A DNA stretch of 64,000 nucleotides from Cadophora sp. MPI-SDFR-AT-0126 (GCA_020747065.1 JAGMVK010000001.1:3534001-3598000); one strand, 5' to 3'; counted from the stretch's first letter, positions 46,332 through 57,998 are shown. Numbers and translations are program-made. The notes: generated by a model not told the origin, from the letters alone.

Positions 46332-46520
46332 CGTGCTCGTCTTGATGTTATCCAATCTTCGACATGGTGTTGTCCGATACTGAAGCTACAAGTCTTTAGC
46401 CTCCATCGGAGCGGCGAAACATTCTCCCGGTCTCCAAAATTATTCTTTACATCCCCGCCAAACTTCACGGACTTCAGACATCCTCGACAATATAGCTATT
46501 CCCAGGGAAAAGAAGAGAAG
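46332..46520. promoter_or_regulatory. Compact bidirectional promoter between RSM18 and IMP3
   Basis: 189 nt between divergent start codons of a mitochondrial ribosomal protein and a nucleolar ribosome-assembly protein. Both transcription starts must lie inside or overlap the other gene's leader. Confidence 0.6.
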
Positions 46521-47139
46521 ATGGTCAGGAAGCTCAAGCATCATGAGCAGAAGCTCCTCCGAAAAGTCGACTTCACCACCTACAAGAGCGACAACAACCA
46601 TCGCGATGCGGCAGTGATTCGACGGTACAATATCCAGAAGCCAGCAGACTATGCCAAATACAATCGAATCTGTGGTGTAGGCGTCTATCCAACTTTCAAC
46701 TTCATATTAAAGAGTACTAACGGTACAAATATAGAGCCTGAAACAGCTTGCACACCGTCTTGCCGCTCTCCCGCCCGACTCTAGCTTCCGGCGCAAACAC
46801 GAAGAGCTCCTCCTAGCCAAACTTCACGATATGGGGATCTTGCCTTCGAACGCAGCAAATGCAAAGCTATCTGAAGTCGAGAAGAATGTCACAGTCTCGG
46901 CATTCTGCAGAAGGAGGTTACCTGTGGTCTTGACAAGGTTACGGATGGCGGAGACGGTGCAAGCAGCTACGAAGATCATCGAACAGGGACATGTCAGAGT
47001 CGGGACCGAGACCATCACAGATACGGCGTTTTTAGTTACGAGGAATATGGAGGACTTTGTGACCTGGGTGGATGGTAGCAAGATTAAGAGGAATATCTTG
47101 AAGTATAGGGAGAAGTTGGATGATTTCGACTTGCTGTAA
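46521..47139 (+). CDS. IMP3: U3 snoRNP protein IMP3
   Basis: Exons 46521-46676 and 46735-47139; 186 residues, the family's usual length. Starts [18 protein letters not shown] with [20 protein letters not shown], then [20 protein letters not shown] across the splice. The S4-like RNA-binding domain is [40 protein letters not shown], ending [20 protein letters not shown]. Imp3 helps pair U3 snoRNA with pre-rRNA in the nucleolar small-subunit processome. The donor GTAGGC is not strong but is the only one keeping phase into SLKQLAHRL. Confidence 0.95.
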
Positions 47140-47704
47140 GGGGACCACGGCAGGGAGGGTCTTGGAGTTCGGATATGGATGCATTGCTGGCGTTGGATGT
47201 CTAAAAAGGTTAGCATGGGTAGGCGTTGCTTGACGGAAGAGGGCGCCGGTTTGTACAATTCCGAATCACGGCACGAAACGAAGACTATCAAAGACCATTG
47301 CATTACTTTTGCCCTACCAGTGAAAGTTCGCTATTGCCATTTCCCCCTTGCAAAATCAATCGTTAGATATATGGAAGGAAAAATCATTCCCATAAGCGCC
47401 AGAGGCGATTGCTATTTCCCCTGAAACCTCGCCGTCCCAAACAAAATCAAATTGAAAAAGATCATCGGGCAAATTCAGGCGACTGAACTAATATTCGTCA
47501 CCATGTCTTCCCATTCTCCGGAAAGGACTTTCCTCAGTCCACAGGACGAGGTGAGACTTTGAGTGGAAACCCGTGTGGATGGAATCGATTCGCAATCACC
47601 GATCTCGTATGTCGAGATGTGAAATTGGACCATGAGTATGGAATGGATTTGCTGGCAGGTTACTGGATGACGACACCTATGGTGGGTCGTGAGTATGCTC
47701 ATCT
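47140..47704. other. Intergenic, convergent 3' regions
   Basis: 565 nt between convergent genes. No protein-like ORF or repeat seen. Confidence 0.5.
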
Positions 47705-49123
47705 CTATCTAACAGGACCATGAGAAGGCTTTCCATGACCCCCAACACACTTATCCAGAGTGACCGTCTGAACGGTACGTACTGTCTTGGTGGCCTCCCA
47801 TCTGCTATCCAAGGTCTGCGGCTGGCCCGTCACAAGTATGCATCCTCCACAAACGTGATACTGTGTCACGGTTGTGGGTGAGGCGTATACAGTCTTCACG
47901 CTGCTCTTCATTGTCGGGGTGGAATTCTTGACTGTGAGGGTGCAGTTTGGACTTGGAGCAGGCTTGAACGATCTTCGAATGCTAGTTGGGATAGTATCAC
48001 GCCCATCCAATCTCCATGTAGTTGGCGTGTCGGTTGGGCGTAGGTGTGTCGGATCCTCTGTGTTTGTCTTCAAGCTCTAAGTAGCTGGCTTATCGGTTGG
48101 CCGATCATGAGTTGGATCCAGTACTGTCTCCGACTTGTGGTTCCAGTTATAGGTGTGCTTATCCATGGTATGAATGTGCGATGTTTGTTTCGCCAACGGT
48201 GAGCTTCGCAGTACAAAAGGCGTGTCAGTTGAGCGAACGTGAGTTCCACTGTAGGGATGATCGCGAGCATGAGCTGAACGCCATTCAGGTGGTGGAACCC
48301 TATCTGCTAAGTTAAAGGACTCTGTAAGCGCAGGCTTATCTGTTGGGCGGACATGCGTCTTGACATGGGTGGTAAGCCATTCTGGAGGAGGAATGCGACC
48401 GGGGAGATGGGTGTGCTGAGGATGGCTCAGAACTGTGGTGATGACCGTGAACGCACCACTTCCCCCAGTTACAGTAAAAGTACCGGGCGAGACCCAGGAC
48501 TGTGTTTTCGACGAATTGTCCTTATGCGAGGTTGTTCCAGTTATAACCACAACACCACCAGTCTCACGTCCAGTTGAAGCAGAAATCGTCAATGTTGTCA
48601 AGCCTGGCGAAACGAAAGTCGTGAAAGTCGGCTTATTGTCAATATGACGCTGGACTTGATGATGTCCTGGAACATGATCATTCATACGAAACATCTTCGA
48701 GGGTTTGGTTCCCTGGGGTGGAAGAGGCAGCTTTCTCGCTTTCTGAGCTGGTGGGCTTGGGCATCCACTCGGCGGAGTTGTCGTACCGACTTTGCCATCT
48801 CGAGCTATGAAGACAACGCAACCTGAAGGATCTTGTTGTCTAGGGTAGACAGCATTTGTGTCTTCTCTGGCAATGAAAATTGTACCGTCTCCACCGGTCT
48901 CTTGAGGAGGAGCTGACTGCTGATATTCGCCCTTGTCAACATGGCTGGGCCATAGAGTTGGAGGTAGGGGTGGCTGGTCGACGATGTCGAGAGACTCATC
49001 TTGCTCAAGTACAGCTGGGCTGACATCTGAGCTACTGCTGATGGGAGTGGCAGAGACAAAGACAAGGGTGAGAGCAAGGAATGCCAGTGCGAACTGTATA
49101 ACCTTGAAGGTCGGGTGAGCCAT
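47705..49123 (-). CDS. Secreted Thr/Pro-rich protein with RPTDKP-type repeats
   Basis: ATG 49123. Residues 1-25 are a signal peptide (hydrophobic VIQFALAFLALTLVFVSA). The rest is Thr/Ser/Pro/His-rich and probably extracellular and O-glycosylated. A short motif recurs: HVRPTDKPA, HVRSTDTPF, HDRPTDKPA, HLRPTDTPT; also two similar RIPPPEW/RVPPPEW blocks. The frame has a TAG at 48077-48079 between the third and fourth motif copies and continues open to 47705. I favour a 48-nt in-frame intron (48077-48124; donor GTACTG, acceptor CTTAG) giving 456 residues. If it is not spliced, the product ends at 348 residues. No catalytic domain seen. Confidence 0.62.
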
Positions 49124-49879
49124 GGTCGAAGAGACTTTGGCTTGATTGCACTCTATGGCGATTTAATTTTGGTGAGTCGCAAATGATACGACCGAGCGTT
49201 CGGGGAGTAGATCTTCAAGAGAGGCTGTGGAGATGCAGTGTTGAGAAATGAAAATTAGTGCGGAGTTGGGTATCAAAAGTAAGTCAAGCAGAACGATGGG
49301 CGCTTGAAATAGCACGCTAATATTACTAGCACTTTCTGGTGGTAAACGAGCGACTTCAGTGAATTAAGTATTCACCACGCGTTAGTGCTCCAACCCCACT
49401 ATTGCGTCTTGGGAGCGTTCAACAGCGACAGCCATTTATTTCTTCCAGTTTTTCCATCATAATACAAGACTAGTTGTCATTTGATTGTCGCCGAGTGGAC
49501 CATGTACAAAAGGACAATTCTCCGCTGCAGGATCCTCTCGCGGAACCCCTCGGTCAGAACAAGTTTTATGAGTTCACTTAGCTTTCTCTCGCCGAGAGCA
49601 GCTGCTTCTGAGATGAACCAAACCTTAAACGAATCATTGCGAGTTTTCTAACATTCCTGATACGAGCTGCTGAAGGCCATCCCAGAATCACGATCACTGT
49701 CGTGGTCCCTTTTCAACAGTGTAAACAACTTTAAGCGAGTCACGTGCGATGTATTCCATAACCGACCCCTGGTTGAAAAAGCGATTTGTGATCATCAGTC
49801 CTTGGTACGGCTCTCCTGGAACTAGTCCTCGAATTACAAAGGGCTCAAAGTGTCTGTATTTTCTCGGAAACCCCCTCAA
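49124..49879. other. Intergenic, no supported gene
   Basis: About 750 nt upstream of the secreted protein gene. The left part should be its promoter. The right part borders the decayed lectin copy and contains only remnants of open frame without conserved blade motifs. Confidence 0.4.
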
Positions 49880-50860
49880 GCCAAAAGAAGAATCAAGTGC
49901 CTCCTCCACCCTCCGCTCCCCTTTAGGATCTTTGCTGGAGATCTTTGAGGCGACTTTGCTGTCAGCCAAGTCGCTCCCGCCCACCCCAGCTTGACCCATT
50001 CTACCATTTGTGCTAAACGGTATTGTCTGTACCAAGTGCAAAGACATCAACCCTGTTCTCGCCCACTGTGTATGAGAAGTGAGCAAATGTTTCGAAAACT
50101 GGCGGATATCGAAGGGGAACATACGCTCACGACAGTCGGAGCGGAGAAGAGTACCCCGCCCAAGTTCTCCCAAAAACTAGACCAAGAACCTCTATTGAAA
50201 TACTCGTGGTACAAGGCACCATCTGTTCCCACCCCGCTAAGAGTAAGGTTAGTCAAAATCTATCAAGTGTCACAAGTCGTGAAAGAAAGCCACGGTGAGT
50301 CTCACAAGACATCGTATCTGCCTAGGTCCCAGCTGACTATACCTGGCTCAGATATAAAGGTTCTGCCAAGCGACTTCCATCCGCTCCATGACCGACCGCC
50401 CCACAGGTTGTGCCACATTGCGCTGTCGGTTCCACAGCCAACTACGTCCAGCCGACTAACTCCGGATGAAGCAACGGCGAGAGATGAGGTGAATGTTCCT
50501 CCCAAGTACTCCCATCCCGCCCATCGCGATCCATCCCATCTAAAGAGGAGGACTTAGAGTCAGCTTGGTGAAAATGACATGTCGCTAGGAAACAGCTAAC
50601 GTAGAGTTCAGAGGGATTGCAATAATCAAGAATGAAAGCCTCAGAAGACTATCAAACATGATACAGCAAGCTTCGGACTAGTTTTGGTCTCGTCTCGGAC
50701 AAGAGGGCGTGTACTGACCATTTATGCAAGCAATTCGAATCGGCACCGAGACCAAATAGGTCGAGACGGTTTGAGCCCCACGCAACGGAGCTTATTGGAG
50801 AAGTGAGAACACCGGCAAGTGATTCATGCCCACCCGACAAGAAGCTTATTAATTACCAAT
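49880..50860 (-). pseudogene. Decayed PLL-like beta-propeller lectin gene
   Basis: The minus strand holds successive blades of a PLL-like propeller: [18 protein letters not shown] (50720-50790), SRLDVVGCGTDSAMWHNLW with WSGWKSLGRTF (about 50350-50450), and GVGTDGALYHEYFNRGSW with FWENLGGVLF (about 50150-50235). A fourth blade near 49960-50050 reads ENRVDVFALGTDNTV, then TAG (50013-50015), HKW, TAG (50001-50003), NGSSWGGRERLG and TGA (49962-49964). The stops fall where other blades have Tyr or Trp. The intron after the first blade would create another stop at its junction. The 5' end has no start or signal peptide. Relatives bind fucosylated or other glycans. The copy appears truncated and non-functional. 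Confidence 0.65.
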
Positions 50861-51111
50861 ATTTAGAAACTTCATGTGATAAACTTGCCTTGTTTCCATT
50901 CCACCAATTGTGATAAGATGCAGAATTAATACCCTAGCCGAGAGCGATTGACAGGTAGCTTGAGAACATACAATTGAAGCTACCCAGTTTATGTATCATA
51001 ATTTCCCCATTGAATCCCGCCAGTCATTATTCGTCCAGTCTCCTAAATTTTTCTGCACAACACTACATTCCATCGAGCACAGCACAATCCTAAGCTCATG
51101 CTACCCTACTG

Positions 51112-51451
51112 TCACATGAGAACAGCAAGACCCAGAAGACCCATCAATCCAACCTTATACACATTGATTCCCACCTTATCACAATCGTTCTTGGTGGCCG
51201 TAGTCTGTGTGGTGACAGCGGCATTACTTCCAGTCGCCGTCGGCCCTGGTGTTATTGTTGGCGAGCTTCCCTTTGTCCCAGAAGCCGTCGAATCCTCCGT
51301 TGGCACAGCAGCAGCATCTGTCAAAGTAAGAGATGACAGAGCAACTGTGCAAGCCGAGAGACCGCTCGAGGCGTCGTTGGTCCATGCTACCATATTCAAC
51401 AAAAATTAGCCGCCTTTTTCCACACGACCAAGTGTTTGATAGTCAATCCCC

Positions 51452-51488
<37 letters not shown>

Positions 51489-51798
51489 CATATTTTGACA
51501 TGGGAGATGAGAACGGGGAGGATTGAAGACAAATGGAAGGCTCACAGGTAAAGTCCATGCAAGCTGCATAGGGAGAGAGACATTTTGCTTCCTCGGCCAT
51601 GAAGTCGTAAGCGGTAGTACAGCACGCTGCATCTGTGAAACCGCAGGTTGGGATTTTGGAGGATAGAGATGCACAGTGTTGTTCGCCGAGACTGCTGAGA
51701 TAGGACTAAAGCTCATTAATACGTGTATGCATCATCATTGGAGTCTCTCTGAAATAGCTTACCTCTGCGCAACCATACACAAGAGATGAGTCCGACAT
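51112..51798 (-). CDS. Small cysteine-rich surface protein, possibly GPI-anchored
   Basis: Exons 51763-51798, 51546-51705, 51112-51386; 156 residues, frame sums exactly. The N-terminal half has eight cysteines (GCAESYLSSLGEQHC, IPTCGFTDAACC, AEEAKCLSPYAACMDF), the second half is Ser/Thr/Ala/Gly-rich and ends in a hydrophobic tail (VGLMGLLGLAVLM) like a GPI-attachment signal. The exon 1 start MSDSSLVYGC lacks a signal peptide, so a further 5' exon may exist or the start may be wrong. The Cys pattern does not match CFEM as I know it. Intron 2 (51387-51545) contains a 33-nt homopolymer. Cell-surface location is inference. Confidence 0.6.
51453..51485. repeat. Poly-C/poly-G tract of 33 bases in an intron
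   Basis: An uninterrupted run of C on the + strand (G in the transcript of the leftward gene), inside intron 2 of the Cys-rich protein gene. Such a run can form G-quadruplex or i-motif structures and is prone to length error in sequencing and replication. Confidence 0.9.
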
Positions 51799-52750
51799 TT
51801 TGGCCCAAGATCAGGTAAGGGTAAAGGTTAAGGAGAATTCGATGTGCCACTCGAGCTTCAGACGGTCGCACGAGTCATTATCATGTCGGATTTTGAACCT
51901 TTATGTACATTTTCTTGTACCTGTACCTAAGTTTCCTTCTCCGCCACATATAATCCTTCAGCCAAATAGATCGATTCTAAGAGGAATGTCTAATATGCAA
52001 AGGTAAGTACGAGAGCGATACATGAATCCGAATCAAACAAAGGGGACTTGTAGCCAATCCTGCCATCCTAATCTCCGGCTAGCGACCTCAGCTTTAAGCC
52101 CAGCGGCAATTGCCCAATCAGCCCACGGATGATTTCGAAAAGTTGCGCGGGTTACTGCCTGCCAGAAATTTTGGGTTTGGGATGATTGGTATCCACTGGG
52201 TGGACGCAGAGGATAAAGGATGAATTGTCTCAGCCTTGCGAGGCGTGGTCAAGCCTTCGCCTATGAATAGCACAAGAAATCGGGAGGAGGCTGGCCTTGG
52301 CTAGATTCGGCAAGCGAAATTCCACAAGCCCGAGGGCTTGCATGCGGTGAGGCAGACTCGCGCAGTCAACATCATTTGGAGATGTGCTGGAATTCAATCA
52401 CCCGTTAGGTTCACACAGAAGTGTATCATTGGCGTCTCTGTTTGAGTTAATAGGTACGACTCGAATTGCACCATATATGCAGATAATCTTGATCGATGAC
52501 ATCTTCAACAGAAGACAGACAAGGGGAGAAAAGCCACTAAAGTAGAGATATTGTGTTACCAAGTAATAACCGAATTCGTCCCCTGCTTTATACAATACAT
52601 ACAACTGATAGTAATTATATACATTGACATCGTTTTCATTTCATCGCCATCTCCATCCTTCAAAGATCATCAACATGAGTAATGAGAAAAATTCTACTTC
52701 CAACAAATCAATCATACAGATAGACTACCTCCTTTCTGAGTAGCTGAATT
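51799..52750. other. Intergenic, no supported gene
   Basis: 950 nt. The left part is the presumed promoter of the Cys-rich gene and may hide a 5' exon with its signal peptide; none could be joined with confidence. The rest is the 3' region of the secreted protein gene. Confidence 0.45.
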
Positions 52751-54198
52751 TTAAACATGACCAACGAGGCCGGTCTGAGGAGCGTTATCTGGGTTGATAT
52801 TGACACCATCAAATCCAAGAGCCTTATTGAAAGCCTCGGCTGTTGAAGCATCACGCGTTCCAAGGGCAACGATCATAGCTTGAGCAGCGACGATAGCATC
52901 CTTAGCAGCCTGGTTAGCACCACAAGCGTTGGTCATCTGGTCGTGGATACGGTTGGTGATGATAGCTGGGTTAAGAGCTTCTTGTTGACCCTTGTTGCAA
53001 AGAGGATCCTGGGCCTGGAAAGTTCCTGCAGTTGGTGAACGACCGTTCAAGCCGAGCTCGAACTTCATGGTAGGTACGCAGAGACCGAAGTCGAGACCAG
53101 CAATGGTGGAAGCTTGGAAACCGTCGAAAGTACCGGTGACTGGGTCAGAAACCTTTCCGGCTCCAACAGCTGGCGAAGAGCAAACCAGAGTCTGTCCTGA
53201 GCCGGTACATGTTCCTGCAGCGGCACCGCTCGCACCGCCAGTAGCGGCTGGTGCGGCGCTGGAAACGACAGCACTGGAGGCGGCGACGCTTTGGACAGCT
53301 GATGCGGAGGGGGCTGCGGACTGAGAATTGTTAGTTTTCATCAAAGCAAGATGGAATAGCTAGAACTTACAGCTTCAACTGTGACAGTAACGGCGGCGGC
53401 ACATTCAGAGCTAGTGGAAACAGCAGCTCTTGTAACCTGTCCTGTATTAGAAATCATTCGTGGCATTAACGAGGGGAGACATACAGTGACCATGGTGGTA
53501 GATGGAACGCAATCAGTGCTTGCAGCCGCACTCGAAACTGCAGCTACGCTCGAGACAGCGGCCACAGCTGAGCTTGAGGCTCCGGTTGAAGCATCAACGG
53601 CGGCTCCTCCACCCAAGGTGGAAGCAGCAACTTTGTTTCCGGCGAGGTCAACAGCGGTGAAGTTGGAGAAACCTTGAGCAACCATAACTTGAGCAACACT
53701 CAATCCAGTGGCATCGAATGGAGTGGTAATGGACTTCTTCGAGTTGGCGTTCTCTACATCTTGTCCACCGACAGCAGGGTCAATGAGAGGAACAACACCA
53801 CGAAGCTCGGCTGATTTGGGCAAAGTAGGATCGCTGCAAATGGATGGAATGGAAACAACAAATGGGTTGAAGTTTTGCTCAGCGGCGACCTGGTACTGTT
53901 AGAATGCTAAAGCCACTGGTACGGAAACAATACGTACAAGGCCACGTGCAGCTGCAACGGCTTCAGCGGAGTTTCCAAGCTCGGAAATGATGTTATCAGC
54001 TTGAGTAAGCTTTCCACATGGGTTCGCAGCGGCGAGGAGAAATTGAATCGATCCACCTGCCAGAGTGGCAGCTTGTCCGGATTGACCAAGATTTGTCAAA
54101 GCGCCGATAGCAGTAATGGCACCATTACCTTGCTCCTGGCCAAAACGAGCCTCAGCAACAGCTGTGAGAAGGGCGACGAGAACAGTTTGAGAGAACAT
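52751..54198 (-). CDS. Secreted Ala/Ser-rich protein of a conserved fungal family, function unknown
   Basis: Exons 53938-54198, 53485-53895, 53371-53436, 52751-53320; 435 residues, all introns phase 0. Residues 1-17 are a signal peptide (MFSQTVLVALLTAVAEA). The N-terminal domain contains NGAITAIGALTNLGQSGQAA and NPCGKLTQADNIISELGNSA, then NPFVVSIPSICSDPTLPK and GVVPLIDPAVGGQDVENANS. A low-complexity Ala/Ser/Val linker follows, then a C-terminal domain with TGSGQTLVCSSPAVGAGKVS, GLDFGLCVPTMKFELGLNGR and NACGANQAAKDAIVAAQAMI. Two conserved-looking domains around an Ala/Ser linker suggest a wall-associated or secreted structural protein. Some genomes give this family unrelated labels; I assign no function. 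A TATA-like TATATAAA on the minus strand lies near 54408-54417. Confidence 0.82.
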
Positions 54199-55903
54199 GT
54201 TGCTTGTAAATTGTTGACTAAAGTCTGAAAATTGTACGTTGGAAGTTGAAGTGAAGAGTTAAAAGGACCGGCCGGGGTGTTTAAAAGTTAGAATGAGTGT
54301 ATAATGAATGTGAAGTTCGCAGAACTGTAATGAATGTGCAGAGTGAACTGAAAAGAATGAAGATGGGATGAGGAGGAAAAGTGAAGTATCGTGGGAACGA
54401 GAAGAATTTATATATGCCATCTGGTGTATGCTTCGCCGTTTGAGCTCTGTGCACTGGTCAAGGTAGGCTGGCCAACAAACATCCAAGCGCTGCCCTCCGG
54501 TCAACCCTGTCACGCATCAATCACCCAAGAAAGTTAGCCAGAACAACATATCAGACGACGCCTCCTCGTCTTAAAGATCGGTGTAACCGCGCTTCGATTC
54601 ATCTTGGCGGAGATCCCGTCTGATTTCTCGGTAATGGCAGCCTGAATCTCAAGATGATGGCCGATGATTTGCATTTGGAAACCCAAGGCGTCGCGATGTG
54701 AAGCTAAGCGAGGAGTTGTCGCTTACCAGTTGGTAGTCCAGGGGTTGTTTCGGTTCAGGCCGAGAGCGCTGATTGATGGAATCAAGCACTTTCAAAACTC
54801 CAACTCCACTTTCCCTTGTTGCTGTGAAGAGGGAACTCTCAAACAGAACGTCCCGGTCTCGCATCATTCGCATGAGTCTCATCTGATATTTGCGCAGTAA
54901 ACAGGGTCTTCCGAAATGACGACCTCGGTCATACTACGGTATCATCAACAATCCGTCAAAAGCTGAGTCCAGAGTTTGGACCGAAAGCCGATTTTAATGG
55001 GCCGATAGTGTGATTCAGGTGGATCAAGTGAGAAATACGAAAGAAATTGAAAAGCTTGTATGGCCGTGGGGGAGGTCGTTGCCCTGAGAGGCTGAGACTC
55101 TCCAGTTCCATGATGCGCGATGTACCTCCGTACAGACAACCCTGTCATCTCAACCCATCTCATCCCATCTCTTGCGCAAATGCGCTCTCGCAACATCAAA
55201 CGAAAGTGGCTGAGATGAAATGTTTGGCGAACGGGCGTCTCAACGATGCCTAGCCAGGACTCACTTTGGTTTGACCAGCTAGCAACTTACGTTCTCCTAG
55301 AGCAGGAGAGACTTCAACTTCCATATTGACATATTTGACCTCCACCTGAACATCGAGCACGAAAAAACAGCACGAAATGTAAACCAGCGATAGATCATAA
55401 TTCGAGCATCATGCTATCTGGTTGTCGCGTCAAGGTCGCTGGGATAATCAGAAGTCCAAGAATCAAATGGGTTTACTCCATACAAGGGTCTGCGCTGGCG
55501 GCGAAGTTCCAACCGGGTCCCTGATCGGCGAAACTGTTCTGGCCCGTTTGGAATTTCAGAAATCGGGCGAACCGGCCAGTTGTGGATCAGAAGAACAAGC
55601 AATTTTTGGTACAGGTCTGCTCTGCTTCGAGTGGAATTTGTCCGACGACATCGCTCGAGATCGCCTGCTCAGAGTACAGTTCACTGGAATTTAGACCGAC
55701 TTGATCAGAGCAAATAAATTAATCCCCAGGACCCTTTTGGCTCGCTTCATGTGATTAATCAAAACCAATTGCTTAAGCAAGATACGCTCATCCCGTTAAT
55801 TAAAATATATTGCTGCTTAATAGATTAAACAGGGGGCTGCAGGGGCTCCATGGGGCTGACCCTCAAAGCTCGGCCCATTCCGAAAGAGGCTGCTCTCCGT
55901 GTC
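54199..55903. other. Intergenic, no supported gene
   Basis: 1.7 kb. The left 250 nt are the promoter of the secreted Ala/Ser-rich gene (TATA-like element near 54410). The remainder has only short frames on both strands with no domain, splice partner or repeat that I can support. Confidence 0.45.
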
Positions 55904-56846
55904 TCAAGTCACGGACTGTTGTTCCACACTTTTTGGTGAGAGGATACGAGATACCTTTGACCATGAGAGAAATCGCTCAAGAGCAACCAGCCAGGTATCT
56001 AAAATAAGGTTTGCGACTCGGATCAGTGAAGTGCGAAAGTCTGGAATGCTCAATTTTCTGTCGTGAGGAGCGTCTTGTGGCATTCGTCGAAGTAGCACTT
56101 TCTGAAAAGTTGCCTCTTCAGATACCCTCTCGGAGTCTTGAGATAGGACAGCTGTGAATTGGGCATGCTCTTCTTGTGAAGGCTGTTTGTGGAATTCTCC
56201 GAGCTTTCTCCCGAAACGCCATCCTTCCACCAGACTCTCCCTAACGAGCTCACAGTGAGCGATACCAATAGCATTATCCTCTCCGATACTTTCCCGAACA
56301 TGATCATCAATCTTGTGTCTTCTGCGATCGAAGTGCGATGGAAGTAAGATGTATTGTATCCTCACGTCCCTAAAGACAGCAGATAACTTCACCAATCTTA
56401 GCCGAAGCTGGAACAAGGGCATAGTGTGTCGATGTCTATAGCGCAGATCTTCTTCCAGAGATGATGATTTTTCTTTGTCGAGCAAATGATCAGTGCCTCT
56501 TGCCGGAGATGGAAACATGAACAGTTGTAACTCAGCTTCTGAGAGTGGCCGCTGAAAAACTGTCGCTGAGGAGATGTTTCGTAAGAGCGGACTCCAGAGT
56601 GCCTGCCGTGGAGAAAGATACTCCATCCACTGAGAACGACTTCCTGTCGTCTGCATCGCACAGAGGCACGAGAGAGCCCTGCAACAATTCATTCGATCGT
56701 TCGCACGTTGTAATGAAGTCGTTTAGCTGAGCTTACACTCGACTGTTGCATTGAACTCGAGGGCGGGATGGAGGATGAGAAGTTTTTTTTTCATCTAGGG
56801 TAATAGGTGAAGGTGTTGGAGTATGATGAGGAACACATGAACTCAT
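55904..56846 (-). CDS. Uncharacterised protein
   Basis: Exons 56737-56846 and 55904-56678; 294 residues, frame sums exactly. Exon 1 is Pro/Thr/His-rich (MSSCVPHHTPTPSPITLDEK). The second exon is long and open, mixed hydrophobic and basic, e.g. RHTMPLFQLRLRLVKLSAVF and RVANLILDTWLVALERFLSW, with several Arg/His-rich helices. No signal peptide, membrane span or known motif. The length of the open frame (over 250 codons) and the fitting splice favour a gene, but composition is not strongly coding-like. It could be an orphan or a lineage-specific protein. Confidence 0.4.
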
Positions 56847-57828
56847 GTTTGGCGAGGTTTGCTGTACGCTTCCAGAAATGGTATTTTGTCGGAATCGTGT
56901 TTTAATTTGAAATACTGAGATGTTCCGCGAGAAAGTAGGAAATAAAGGGCGTCGTAGCTGCAGCCTCGCCACGAGTAGGTCAGGATACCGGCCTAGTGTA
57001 TCAGCTTTACGTTCACTCAAACCTCGCCCAACTGGATGTCGCTTGTCCAAAGAAATATTCAGTTCAATAATTATGATGCTAGAGGTAGTAGTTGATGATA
57101 GAGTTAGCATTCTGATAACTCCCATCGCCAACTCGCTCACTTTTCTTGATGAAGGAGCTACTTCTCGCTAAAATCATGGAGTCTCAAATGTAAGTAAACA
57201 AATCCGAGGCCAAATTATTCACGCTGTGCTCCACCGTGTTGAACATAACAATTTCCAATCACTAACAGATGAAGAGAAGTGCATGTTTTGCTGACGCCTT
57301 TCCGAGTTCGATGTTCAAGGATCCAGTTGATGGACCTTGGAGCACGAGTCCGTGAGGGAAATATATTCTCAACGGGCAATAGCGCAGAGTAGGCTCTATT
57401 TTACTAACGCGTGGTTCAGTGAATCTATATCAATCAGCATCTCCTAGGATCAAGTCCTGGCACGTGTTAAATACTCTGGAGTCTGAGACGGGGCGCCTCG
57501 ACATTAGTAAGGGAAACCAGAACAAAAGGACACCAAATGTCACAAAAGTAGAAAAGCGACAATTGATTGCTCTAGTGAATTACTCAAGATAGTGACAATA
57601 AACAATCTCTCGCTTTTAATGACGTCTCGAGATACCTCTACCATTCAATATGCACTCAGCTATCTCCGAACTGATTACGTTTCTGTCAAGTCAACATGAC
57701 ATACTCGCTTAGTGCTCGTTCTCGCCAACCTCACTTCTATCTCTAGCGCTTCCTTCCCTATACTCAATTAACAGCGCCCATAGGTCCATAGAACAAATAA
57801 GCTGACCAGAGCCTAAAAGTCTGCTTAG
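56847..57828. other. Intergenic; possible first exon of the downstream gene
   Basis: Nearly 1 kb with no firm gene. Toward the right, ATG 57619 opens a short protein-like frame (MTSRDTSTIQYALSYLRTD) that could be a first exon for the coding-like segment at 57829 and the gene beyond. A matching donor and acceptor pair could not be fixed. Confidence 0.35.
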
Positions 57829-57998
57829 CCACCTTCCTCTGGCACTGGGAAACACCAGAATTCGGACACCTCTTCGCCCGCGACTTCACCCACGATATCC
57901 TCCAAAAACCGCGTGAATACTTCCAGCGATACGGATTCACCATTCCCAAGGTAGATGGTGACGACAAAGACGCGTTTAAGGTGTGGTTCGCCGACTGA
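57829..57998 (+). other. Coding-like segment ending in TGA-CTA, in frame with the next gene
   Basis: After an acceptor-like CTTAG, this open frame reads TFLWHWETPEFGHLF, ARDFTHDILQKPREYFQRYG, FTIPKVDGDDKDAFKVWFAD and then TGA at 57996-57998 followed by CTA. The same frame stays open from 57999 to ATG 58146 with a Ser/Thr-rich stretch and runs into the 1015-residue protein. Either an intron of 66 nt (57939-58004; GTAGAT to CCTAAG, with CTGAC as branch site) removes the stop, or the TGA is a true end with possible readthrough. It is probably the N-terminal part of the downstream gene. Confidence 0.5.
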
